From Sternotherus odoratus (taxonomy: Eukaryota > Chordata > Testudines > Kinosternidae), in the NCBI GenBank assembly GCA_032164245.1, contig JAVMKO010000006.1:11051001-11115000 (forward strand): 64,000 bases of DNA, written 5' to 3'. The position numbers were made by a program, and so were the translations under genes. Of the stretch, positions 22,440 through 34,000 are shown piece by piece. The number at the start of each line of letters is the position of its first letter. Position 1 is the stretch's first letter. The notes under the pieces were generated by a model that saw nothing but the letters and a program-made list of their open reading frames with translations, had not been told where the DNA came from and searched no databases.

Positions 22440-23092
22440 AAATAAAAACAAGGAATCCTTGTGGAACCTTAGAGACTAACAAATTTATTTGGGCATAAGC
22501 TTTTGTGGGCCAGAACCCACTTCATCAGATGCATGGAGTGAAAAATACAGTAGCAGGTATAAATATATTGCCCACGAAAAGGTGGGAGTTGCCTTACCAA
22601 GTGGGGGGTCAGTGCTAAGGAGGCCAATTCCATCAGGGTGGGCGTGGCCCTTCCCAAGAGTTGACAAGAGGGTGTGAGTGTCAGAGTTACTTCTTGCAGT
22701 GAACCAGCCACTCCCAGTCTTCATTCAGGCCTAATTTGATGGTGTCAAGTTTGCAAATTAATTCCAGCTCTGTGGTTTCTCATTGAATTCTGTTGAAGAC
22801 ACCTTGTCAACTGTTGGGAATGAGCCACATCCACCCTGATTGAATTGGCCTGGTTAGCACTGATCCCCCCCCTCCCCCCTCCCCCCAACACACACTGGGT
22901 AAGGCAACTCCCATCTTTTCATGTGCTGTATATTTATACCTGCCTACTGTAGTTTTCACTTCATGCATCTGATGAAGTGGGTTATGGCCCACAAAAGCTT
23001 ATGCCCAGATAAATTTGTTAGTTTCTAAGGTGCCACAAGGACTTCTCCTTGTTTTTGCTAATACGACTAACACAGCTACTCCTCTGAAACTT
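22440..23092. mobile_element. Internally deleted Penelope-like element with inverted ends
   Basis: Ends at 22440-22540 (inverted) and 22960-23092 (direct) carry the same ~120-bp unit as at 20228-21452. Both contain CTGATGA and the GTGGG hairpin, but have AAAA in place of GAAA. Just inside each end the arms continue as a longer inverted repeat (GGTGGGAGTTGCCTTACC versus GGTAAGGCAACTCCCATC). Only about 400 bp of interior remain, interrupted by a C-rich tract at 22866-22888. No coding remnant. Confidence 0.75.
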
Positions 23093-25025
23093 TTAAATGT
23101 GTGCTTAATTAAGTTACTGGACTGGGCATTAATGTAACTCAGAGATGCTGTCAATTTGAAAATCACATTTATCTGAAAATTGTCTACTTGTAACACCTAG
23201 ATAATTATGTCTGAAAGATTAGAGAGAGGTCTGTGTTTCAGTTTGTGCATGGAATATCACCTTTTGATAGTTTTGCTGTTTCCCTTGTTTATCTGGGACT
23301 TTTCAAACAGCCGGGGGTGGGGGTAGAAGAAAACATTTTTTAAAAATAAGAAAAAAAATGTTATGGTAAACCCTCATTTTTCAAGGGAAATCAAGAACAG
23401 TGGTAGTACCTGGAACTACTCATATATCTTTTATAAACTAAGGTGTCAAAATGATGAGGTTCTGAAAAAGTCCTTTTGGTGTTTGGTTTGTTGTACTGCC
23501 GCACTCTGTTAAAGGAAATAATTTTCTCAATTATTTTAATTGTAAAACACTTTTTTAGAATGTGAGTAATTTAGAATATTTTACTGGTTAAATTTCAGGT
23601 TTCTGACGATTGCACAGCTACCTGCTTTCTCTTTGAGAATCCTTTCACAGAGACAGCATTATTATTAGGACGTTTTTAACATGCTGAAGTTAATTATTAA
23701 AATTGGAAGCAAAAAGTTAGGCTTAAATAGCTACGGGTGAAATTTTTTTCAATGGAGTCCAGCAATACCCTAAAACAGTATTACTTACTCTTCAAAAATT
23801 GTACACCTTTTTGGAATTCTAGAGATTAGGATGTTTGGAAATGAGTAGGTAATAGATCCAGATTATTACCCCTGGCTATATAATCAATCCCTACCTTGTT
23901 TATGCTGCCCACAAATTACTAGGTGATTCCTGGAAGTGGATGTGCTGATTAGGGTCTTCCTCATTCCCTTGTCCCTTTTGATGTTCTCTGCCTATCATGG
24001 ATCTCCCTACTTATTCCTCACCCAGAGTCCCTCATTCCAAAATTAAATACACCAGCCCACAGCCTTGCTAGTATGCGATCAACATGGCCCCTCCATGATA
24101 CTGACCCCTTTACATTTTCCTGTTTTTCCTACACTATCCATGAATATATGCCTGGAGTCAGTAATAGGTCAGTTTATATTTATAAGTATTGAAAAAAAAT
24201 TAAAACCACTCATTATGAGTGTAGCCCAGACTGCAATCATGACTAACAAAGACAAGGGCTCCATTCTTCCACTTTAAGGCATGAAGATGTCTGCAGAGTA
24301 CTTCTCCACCTGACCCTATTGTGTAGAGTAAGAAAACCGATGCATTCTTCAGTCCCGTCCCCCCACTTCCTCTCCCAAAAGCCCCTCCCCCCCGTTCATA
24401 TAGGAGAAAAGTCTTTAAGATTTCTTAATTCTACTAGACCTTCATATTCCCAGTTATATCATGCTTGCTGAGGAAGGCAAGTACTTCCACTTTCCCTTAG
24501 CATTCCAACTTAAACCAAACCAAGAATGAGCTTTCATTACGGGGCATACAAAAAATTTTATTCAGAAAATACAAATATAGTGCTGTCTTGTGAAAAATAT
24601 TATCTTTGTACATCAATCGTGTATTATTTACGGCCACCATATCCCGCAAGCGTACAAATTCATATTGTTTATGCTGCTTATCACTCTGTAACCTTCTTGT
24701 CTTATTACTTTAAAGACAAAATATGGGCATTCCCCTGATGGTATATCAGGAGCAGACAGTCTAATTGAAAAGCCTCGTATGCAAATATGTAGTTTTCCAT
24801 TTTGTTGGCAAAACCCTTAGGAGTGTTTACCTGAATCCTGAAGAGAGCACTGCATAAATTATATGGAAACTGGCAGTTTTACTTGCAAAAAGCCTAAGTG
24901 CTATACATTTTTAATCTTTTTACCATTTTTAAGGTTTTGCATTTTAGTATGTCATGATGGCATTTAGGAAATTTCTGACTTCATTTTTGAAAATCCTTAA
25001 CATTTTGTTTTCTGGTCTGGTTTAG
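23093..25025. other. AT-rich intron sequence
   Basis: Nothing recognised on either strand apart from short homopolymer runs; it ends at the TTTGTTTTCTGGTCTGGTTTAG acceptor of the next PPM1A exon. Confidence 0.5.
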
Positions 25026-25083
25026 ACGGAGTGTGATTGAAGCTGTTTATAACAGACTGAACCCTTATAGAAATGATGATGCT
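25026..25083 (+). CDS. PPM1A: PPM1A coding exon 4
   Basis: Completes the Lys codon (AA/A) and encodes RSVIEAVYNRLNPYRNDDA. Human has RNVIEAVYNRLNPYKNDDT, so the match is near-complete. The acceptor is TGGTTTAG and the donor GCT/GTAAGT; the exon ends in phase 0. It is the last helical segment of the C-terminal domain before the short acidic tail. Too short to be seen as a stand-alone reading frame; identified by family sequence and splice-phase agreement with both neighbours. Confidence 0.96.
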
Positions 25084-25490
25084 GTAAGTACTTTCATTCT
25101 CCTGTCCTATCCTTTGAAATCTTTCAGACTATTTGTGCAGACCCTGCTACAGCTCCTTTGAAGGGGAAGGGATTTTTTCCAAAAGTGCATTCTGTAGATG
25201 TGCCCTGTGAGTTCTCTCCCCCCCCTCATCTGAACATTCAGAACTCATTTGTTCTTATCCCCTATCTCAGTTCAAGACTTGAGTCTCATTGTATTCTGTC
25301 TCTTCATTTCCACACATATGGTGCCAGATCCCACCACTGGTAGCATATATTGTCTTGTTTTGAGGTATTTAATTTTATTTGGCTCTTCCCTGATACCACA
25401 GAGAGTGTGGGAAATCTGTGTTAAGATATCATTTTCTGGAATTTTAATTCCCTGAATTATTGGCAAAAGTGTTCGGATTGTAACTTTCTT

Positions 25491-25585
25491 CATCCGACGA
25501 AGTGGGTATTAGCCCACGAAAGCTTATGCTTCAAAACTTCATAGTTAGTCTTTAAGGTGCCACAGGACTCTTTGATACCTCAGTC
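25491..25585 (+). mobile_element. Solo Penelope-like element end
   Basis: CATCCGACGA, hairpin GTGGGT ATT AGCCCAC, GAAAGCTTATGC, then AAGGTGCCACAGGACTC. Same unit as at 9862 and 56957, of the CCGACGA subtype, with a well-paired stem. Confidence 0.7.
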
Positions 25586-26654
25586 ATTCATTGTATAATT
25601 CTTCTGCAAATGTACAGTATGCAAATCTAAGTGTAATTGGTAGAGTACAGGAATTTGCATAGTATGTAGTCAGAAGTAAATTTCTGCACTTTGACTTGGT
25701 GCTGACTTAATTCTTTATCCATGTGCTCTGACGTACATGGCCACGTCAGATTCTCACCCTGCCTATCCTAGCCCTTTCCGACTTCTGCTTTCTGCTAGTA
25801 GTCCCATAGGAAGGCTTAAACATTACTCTTATAAATCATAACATTTTAAAAGTGAATAATTCATTTTAATTCTCATGATCAGTCTTCTCTCTCAGGTCCT
25901 GCAAAGAGAGAGAATCCAATTAATCCTATTAAATTCTACTTAACAGCTGAATAAAGAGTACAGGGCTCCACATCAGCTCCACCAGTCTAACGTAGCTGGA
26001 GATGGCATTGCTCAGACATACTTTAAACAGCAGCCTCTTTCCTCTTAAAGTGATGCCTCTGACTATGTAAACACAATCTTGCTGACAACTTCTGATCGGT
26101 AAAACTGGTGGGCAGTCAGTATTCCTCATTCAACTTCTTTCTGTTAAATTCTTTGTGCAGAGGGGAAAGAGGAACAAAGGAGAGCTGATTAAGCATAATT
26201 TATAAGGACATTCCAAGACACACAAAACTGTTAAAATGGAGTTAATGCTGATAGTTTAATAACTTGAAGGTAAAAGTGTATTACAGGGATCTTGTTATCC
26301 AAGAACCAAGTATTGCAAATTCAGATAATTCAGAGTTAAGGCTATACTTAAAACAAACCTACACATATTAAAGTATAGAAATGTACAATTAAAACACCCA
26401 TACAACCGTAACTCTTCCCTGTAGTGATGCTATATGGCCATTTTAGGGTTTATGGATCCAGATAAAGCTATTTTAAACAATTTTTGCAATATTTTCCCCC
26501 TTGTGTCATTACAAGAGGAGAATTTAGTTTGTTTTTGGTGTCCTGTGTATTTTCCATATCTTAACATGTTTTTAAATTTGTTTTAAATTTAAATCTGAAC
26601 TCTCAATAAATTACTTACAGGTGACTTGGATTCTAAGCCTTCCTTACAACAAGA

Positions 26655-27560
26655 GGGTTGAGAATAGGGTTGCAAGGCATCTGGTTTTCAACTGGAATGC
26701 CCAGTCGAAAAGGGACCCTGGCGGCTCCAGTCGGCAGTTCAGTGAGGCTGAGGCAGGTTCCCTGTCTGCCCTCGTTCCGCGCAGTTCCTGGAAGCATCCA
26801 GCATGTCCCTGCAGCCCCTAAGAGCAGGTGCAACCAGGGAATTTCTGCTCACTGTCCCTGCCCCGAGCACAGGGAATTGCGGCCAATGGGAACTGCGGAG
26901 GCGGTGCCTACAGGCGCTGCACAGAGCATCCTGGCCACCCCATGTTGAGAAGCCGGACATGCTGGCTGCTTCCAAGAGTCGCAGGGAGCCTGCATTAGCC
27001 CTGCTGTGTCGCCCCCTGGGACCGCACCTCGGCCCCCAGCCCCAGGTCAGAACCTTGTCTTGGGCCCTGCACTCCACAGCCCCTCGAACACCCCAGCCTT
27101 GAGTACCATCCTGTGTCAAAACCCCCCTCCCACACCCCAACTCCCTGCCCCAGCCCAGAGCCCACTCCTGTGCTCCAAACCCCTCCTCATCCCTTCCCGC
27201 ACCTTCAGAGCCTGCACCCCTTCTTGCACCCAAACCTTCTGTCCCAGCCCAGAGCGTGCTCCCACACTCCAAACCCTTTGGCCCCAGTCCAGAGCCCCCT
27301 TCTGCACCCTGAACTCCTCATCCCCAGCCTGGAGCCCCCACCCCTTCCGCATCCCAACCCCCTGTCCTAGTCTATAGCCTGCTCCTGCTCCCAAACCCCT
27401 CATTTCTCTACTCCCCCTGGAGCTTGCAGCCCCAGCTGCAGCCTTCACCTCCTCCTGCACCTCTGCCCCAGCCCAATGAAAGTGAGTGAGAGTGGAGGGA
27501 TGGAGTGAAGGGTGGGGTCTCAGGGAAGGGGCGAGGCAAGGGTATTCAGTTTTGTGTGAT
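26655..27560. repeat. GC-rich dispersed repeat with C-rich tail
   Basis: An island of GC-rich sequence in an AT-rich intron. 26655-27060 is complex (GGACCCTGGCGGCTCCAGTC and a CCAATGGGAACTGC block). 27060-27470 is an irregular array of CCCAGCCCAGAGC / CTCCAAACCCCT units. I recall this head and tail from a turtle LTR-like or unclassified repeat. Four overlapping 85-177 codon frames on both strands are composition artefacts. It is not a promoter island: no motif cluster is seen. Confidence 0.5.
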
Positions 27561-28048
27561 TAGAAAGTTAGCTACCCTAGTTGAGAAGGCAGAGTAGGTA
27601 GAACATAATTAAGAATAACTGGAAACATGCTCCCAGTGAATTTAGCACACCTGCAAGAAATTGTCCAGATAGGTACATTTAGTGTATTCTCTTCTTTGGC
27701 TTATACTGGTGATATTTTTGAATGTGCTGGTTTTGAAGTTAACAATTATTTAGAGCAGCTTTAAGCATTTAGAAAACATTAAAGTTCATTACACTTTAGA
27801 TCAGATGTTAAAAAACTGCTTTAGTGATAGCTAATATTTACTGAATTAAAATAATTTAATGAATATATATTTTTGCATGTTGCTAGGAATAGCGTTTTAC
27901 AAGTATCTAGTATGAAACCCTTCATTAAAGGGAAAAAGACTCCTACAATTATCCATATTTTTACCCTTTTCAGTCTGGATTATCCAGAAACTGCTGTAAT
28001 TTTGGGCACTCCAGACTTTAAAGGGTTCCTTCTTTTCTCTCTATTAAG

Positions 28049-28078
28049 GACTCTGCATCAACTGATGATATGTGGTAA
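28049..28078 (+). CDS. PPM1A: PPM1A final coding exon: DSASTDDMW and stop
   Basis: After the pyrimidine-rich acceptor ending TTAAG, the nine codons DSASTDDMW and TAA (28076-28078) match the human tail DSTSTDDMW. Phase 0 joins correctly to the preceding exon and brings the total to 382 codons. This confirms the gene is complete and intact in the window. The 3' UTR begins at 28079. Confidence 0.97.
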   Translation, partial: DSASTDDMW

Positions 28079-31000
28079 AACTGCCCATCTTAGCTGTGGA
28101 GTTTACATTCATCCTCCAGTTGAAAGTGCGGCTCAACCTCAGTGACCCTTCTTAACGTCCATCCTCAACATTATTTAAAGAAGGGATTATGATGTGTTGG
28201 TGAGAGTGACTACACCAGAGAACTACAGCAGTACGACATCTAGCCCAGGAACTGATGTTCTTTTGTAAAACAGACTTCTGTAAACGTGATTTCAAACCAT
28301 AATTCATGTTGTAAATCAGACTCCAGCAATTTATGTTGTATGATTTTGTTTTTGTAAAGTGCAATTGTCCTTGTACAAAATGCTCATATTTAATTATGAA
28401 CTGCTTTAAATCACTATAAAGGTTAGAAGAAATGTTTGGCTTGTTGTGTGATGCAACAAATATATAGCCCTTTAAATTTATGTTGTGGTTTTGGATTGCA
28501 AGGAGCAGCAGCCTAGCCAGCTAGATGCTCAAGAGGTGCACAAAACTGTAAGGTTATTTTTTTTATTTTATATAAAGCTGAACATTTGGGCAATTTATCC
28601 CAACTGTAGTGTATGAATTTGCTTGGCAGTGGGAAAAATAACTAACATAGTGCTCGTTCTCCAACAAACCTATCTTTTTGTGTTTTCTGTTGCTATTTAC
28701 TATGGTCCCAGTCCTGCTTCCACTTGAAATCAACGAGAGTTTCGGCTGTGACTTCAGTGGAAGCAGGATCATGCTGTGTAATACAGTGCAATCATAAGTA
28801 CACCAATTTTGAGGTTGGAATGCCTTGATTCTTTGCACCTCTTTTTTACGAACCCTTACCCCAAATTACTGATCAGTTGAGCAAGAGGGAGCAACTTTCT
28901 ACATACAGTAGGAGTCTGCAGCATTTTTACTATCCTGATTGGCTGAGTCTGCTGCTGTTCCAAGTGAAATATTCTGAATTCCATTTTATCAATAAAGCTT
29001 GATTTAACAAACAAGAAATGTAATCATATATGTGTAATTCCTCTTTTTTTTCCGGCCTTTTGAAATTCTGTGCCATTGTAAATGAGATTTCACATGTGAA
29101 AAATATTTTTAATAATTGGTAGCCCATTTTTAAAATGGGGAGAACTTTGTTGCCCAAGGCATAGACAGACACTGGAGGATGTAGTGGGTTTAATCTGTTA
29201 CTCTATTTTACATGGATTTATTTCAGGCTTTTTGTTTTTCACTGAGATGAGCATCAGTTTGAATTTGCCTACTGTTTAATGGAAATACATTTGTCAAAGC
29301 CTGACAATCTTAACATTTTATGGTATGTGTGTTTTTAATTGACCCACTTATTTAGAATGAGAAACTAGTGGTTAAACAGTATTTGTGATTTGAACAATAG
29401 CATGTTGACAATATGTAACTGTTGGTCATTAAAATTAAGTTCTAATATAAAAATTTATAAGGGTAATAAACATAAACTAAATTGACTTAAGCTTAACTTT
29501 CTCCCATTGAACATACAAAAAGTAAGTTTTCAAATCAGTCGTGTTTGCAAAACTGCTGTTTTGTGCACCTTGTATTCTTGTCTTCTTAGGTTGAAGATAT
29601 TGTGTTTGTTATTAATATGTAGTTTACTTTAATCATTCAGTAGGCAGAGTCCCCAAAAGGAAAATCAGTAAAATATAAGTAGCTTGTAACACTTACCACA
29701 ACTAAACAAAAAATCAGAACTTGGTGTAAAATTACTTTTTGATAGGAAAATGTAGTACAATGCGTTTTGCTCTTTGTCTTTTCCCTAACTTTGAAATATA
29801 CATATTTGTATATATAGCCTTAAAACTAATGCAGAGTTAGGGAACTTTTGAACAGTGAAAAAGTAACTTATAGTGTCTCAGAATTAAGTATAGTATATAC
29901 CTACCAGCAAAATCTTTCTTTTATCCCTCTTGTTTATGTGGGGTGCTTAAACGTAACTTCATTGTATTCAGTTTGTAATCTGTTCAAGCATGAATGAAGA
30001 AACTACAAGCACTATTTGTATTTATAAATTTATAGCAATTTTTGGTTAAAGAACCAATTCCTTACCTACCTACAAATAAATGCTTAAAATGTCTAATTTT
30101 GTTGTAGAGTGCAAAACTATAATAATGTCATAAGTTATAGCTTCGCAAGCACCTAATTAACAAATGTATTTAATACAACACAGTATACTAGTACAGAAAG
30201 CTAATCTTATTTTTAGGATTAGGCAAATAAAGTTCTGTTCTTTACTTTTCTACATAGACTAAAGTTTAGTTCTGGAAACTGCAAAACCTTGAACTGGACT
30301 GGAAACTTTGAGACCTAAAATCTTAAACAATCACAAGCAAAATTGTGGTGGAAAGCCATACTTCAAATATAATCACTTAAAATGTGTCATAATGACATAC
30401 TGTGTACTAAAAACATTTTCATGAGAGGCCCTTCCTAAAAATATAAAGAACATAATTCTTCTGCTATTGCTACCAGTGCTGTAACTAGGTTTGGAAGTAA
30501 AGGAGGAATGTCTATTGCAATCCTTTCTATTTCTGCCTTATGTTCAGCGCTTTTGTGTGGTCAGAGCACTGAATCTATTATATGTGCATAAACACTGCCA
30601 TTCTAGGTACTGATTTTGATTACAAAATACATGTATTAAGTACATAAAAACATTCTTGCAAAGGACTAGCTGGTCTTTTCATGAATTTGAAAAAAAAATC
30701 TTAAAAAGGCACTTTTGCACCTTCGTGCATTTCCTTTTTGCACCAGTTAAACTTTTTTTAATGCTAAAAACATTAGCACCTCAGGGGCAAGGCAGCAGAA
30801 TTTTTGAAGTATTGTGTGCTATTTATTTCCCTTGGGAAAAGATTCCTGTGTGACAAAAATGCAAACAATGTGCTGTTCAAAAATGTATTTTGAATAGATG
30901 TTCAAATAGGATGGTCCCAATTTGCTTGTTTTTAAAAAGAAATGACATTTTGTAAAGCTATTTTGTTTCATATGCCGTGCAAGTTTCTGTGTTTTTCTTT

Positions 31001-34000
31001 ATATTTGACAGCTTCACTGGTTTCAGTTTCTGTGAATATTGTTATAGTCAGATTAAATGTTTCACTGATCATTTTGGGAAAATATTGTACTGCTTTATAG
31101 ACAACACTTTCAAATAATCTTAAACTACTCTCACTAATTCAACTTTGGGGAAGTATTTTATTCACGGTAGAATTTTAAAATGTATTAACTTTTAAAATCA
31201 GTGTCAAACTTATTAAATGCAATTTCATTTTTAATAAATGGGGCAACAGATTTGTAATTTAAAGTGCGTTGGAGACCCCAGCATTAATACAGAGTCCTGA
31301 AAAGTCTGGGTGCAGGACTCTTGTCATTGTAAATTGCAAATCTAGGTCCTTTACAATTGGCTTCCTGTGGTGCTAGTCCGTCAGTAGCACTACAGAGCGC
31401 TGGTCACTTTGCCATCGTTCAATTTCATCCTTCAGCGGAAGTTAGAATCAGAGAAAAGAATTTCACCTGCATGTCTTTATAGTGTGCTGAATTGGGGTAA
31501 TCCCAGGACAGTCTACCATTACAGCAAGATGTCTGAAGAATATTAACCAATAGTTCAGTAACTACAACATTCTCTTGATCATTATTTTTCTAGCCTATTG
31601 CACTCGTTAACATCTTGTAAATATGAATATTGACTGACTTTTGAACATCAGAACTATTTACTTCAAAGTAAATGCATCCTCAGTTGAATAGGTTAAAATA
31701 TGAATAAAAAAGTTACTGGTCGTTTTGCTCAGTCCAAGAATTTGAAAATTCATAAGGTAATTCAACAAACTGAAATAAGGAATAAAGCATTTATTGCAAT
31801 TGTTTTCTTCCTCCTAGTGTCGTCTTAACTAAACAGAACTTTTGACTGTTAGATTATGAATAGGATGGACAAGGCGGCAACATTTTGGCTGAACACTGCT
31901 GTTAGTGCTAAAATATTTTTTTTAATGATTAAATCCTTTGGCAGCTCCTTGTAAAGGTCTTTGCATACTTCCTTATAGAATTGATTTAAAATATAAGCAT
32001 TTTGCTTTAGTATTAAACATTGTTTGTTAAACCACTATTGAATAGAAGTTTCTTTAGTCTTTCACAGGAGTGTCACGCTGAGGAAAAATCAGGTTATTTT
32101 GCTTCTGGTAGCTCTGTACCAACATGAAGGCATAATCCCTCTCCTGAAGGGCTGACAAGATGGCTGCCACCATCTGGCAACTCATAAGTATCAGTTGTAA
32201 TTGAACTTTATTCCCAAATATATGGGCATTCATTCATGCTGACACATGCTTCTTACCTTAAGAACATTTTAGACTAACATGTTTTTTCAAATTAATAACA
32301 TTTTGTGTTCAAATAATTTGATGTTTGAATACTATGAATTGGTGTGAAAGTTTAAACCTTTAATTTAGAGCATGATGTATAATAGGAAGCTGAGTGTTAT
32401 AAAACATTTACTCTTTACTACAAATATTATTTGCTGATGAATTGCTTCATGGGAAATAGAAAATGTACTATATATAAGGTAAAGAGAACTGCAGCTGACA
32501 AATTTAGTGTAATGGAGTGGTCCAATTTGCTGCCCAGCTTCACTTCATTAGATGTGAAAATGATGTTTTAACCCCCATTGTAGCCCCTTGTTAGTGTCTA
32601 AAAGTTCATGTTCATAAATTGTTTGGTCTTTATACTGTTGGCTAAAATTAAGTCACTTTTGATTAGATGGACTCTCAACACTTCAAAAATAAATTGTTGT
32701 GAGAAATGCTCATACCATGTGAATTTTCTGAATGCTGTGCTGAGCAAAATGAATGCCATCTCTTATGTGAACTGCAAAGCCAACATGGAAATTGAGTGAA
32801 GCTTAGGAGTATGTGCTGACCAGACTACGGAAGAATTCAACTCCGAAATCAGACCTTGCAGTAAACTGCACGGTTGGTCCCTTGAACTGACGTGGAGCAT
32901 TTCTGAATTCGGTTGTTTTCTTGAAGGCCCAGGAATATACCTGCTGTGGCTCATTGCAGGATAGTTTCTCTGCTTAAATGAAATTGCTTTGCTGTATTGT
33001 CAGTGTACTGTAATGGTGATTTCAGAGCCCTGGGCCGTGGCAGTTGCCATCATAGTAACTCTTGTAAGAAGCCATAGTAGTAATTAAAAAAAAAAAATCC
33101 CCCCTCTGTCCCCAGCACTCAGGTTCACTGGCCATGCCAGAATGTCCCCTTCTTTGTGATGTCAAGGGTGCTGTGCTTATATTGTCCCACTTCAACAGCA
33201 CACTTTTCAGCAGTCTCCTCAACCTGGTCAACTGATTCTTGAAAAATAAACAAAAAATAGTACTGCCCTGTCGTTATCTGATCACCTCTTTTTGTCTGCT
33301 TCGATTATAAACAAGAGCAGGGTCCATTTCTTCTCAGTATATTGGAGCTTGATAAATATTTGATATGACTCACATTAAAGCTAGAGTGCGGAAAATTAAA
33401 CTAAAACTAAATATAATTATCTGTTGAAGGAGTTCACAGTCTTAATGGGGGATGTCTAGCATATTTCCAGATTTAACTTAATTTTTGTTTTAGCTTTGCA
33501 GTACACTTTTAATGCCCTGTAAAGTGTTTATTCTTCATATGTCATCATTGTTTTAAGACCCTTACTATCCCAACCTAACGGACTCATGTTTTTCCTCATG
33601 TTTATTGGTTTCTCTCAACCTTAATGTTTGAGGCTGGATTTATATATTTTTTACAGGGACATGAGGTCAGTAATTCATATTAAAATATGGTTCTACTCTG
33701 AAAAGTTACTTAAAATTGTGATACTAATGTTGATTTACCTCTCAACACATCCAAAAATCATATCTATTCAGTTACAACTAAAAATGTTTGTGTTCTATTC
33801 CTGAAGATTCTTAAAGTCCCTGTATCTGAAAGTCAAGCTGGATTCTTTCTGTGCCATTCCTCCCCAACGAGAAAGATTCTGCCTTCAGAACTTTGGGCCT
33901 AATCCTTCAAGCACTACTAGTTGTCAGAGTTTTTAAAATTACTTAGTTGCCTACTGGGATTTTCAAAAGCACCTAAGTGCCTAACACCCCATAGAAATCA

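Larger units (their letters stand above)
19077..25025 (+). other. PPM1A intron rich in repeats
   Basis: The 5.9-kb intron between coding exons 3 and 4. It holds a C-rich repeat (19690-20160), two Penelope-like elements with inverted ends, and two short TA-flanked elements; the rest (about 23100-25020) is AT-rich with no recognisable feature. Flanking splice sites are GTGAGT and TGGTTTAG. Confidence 0.85.
25084..28048 (+). other. PPM1A intron between coding exons 4 and 5
   Basis: Contains a PLE end (25491-25585) and a GC-rich repeat (26655-27560); otherwise AT-rich with nothing recognised. Acceptor TTCTTTTCTCTCTATTAAG. Confidence 0.8.

Noticed and set aside
26621..27460. Overlapping frames up to 177 codons on both strands in a GC-rich island, possible lost gene or CpG promoter
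   Set aside because: Repeat-like CCCAGCCCAGAGC units and open frames on both strands indicate a dispersed GC-rich repeat.
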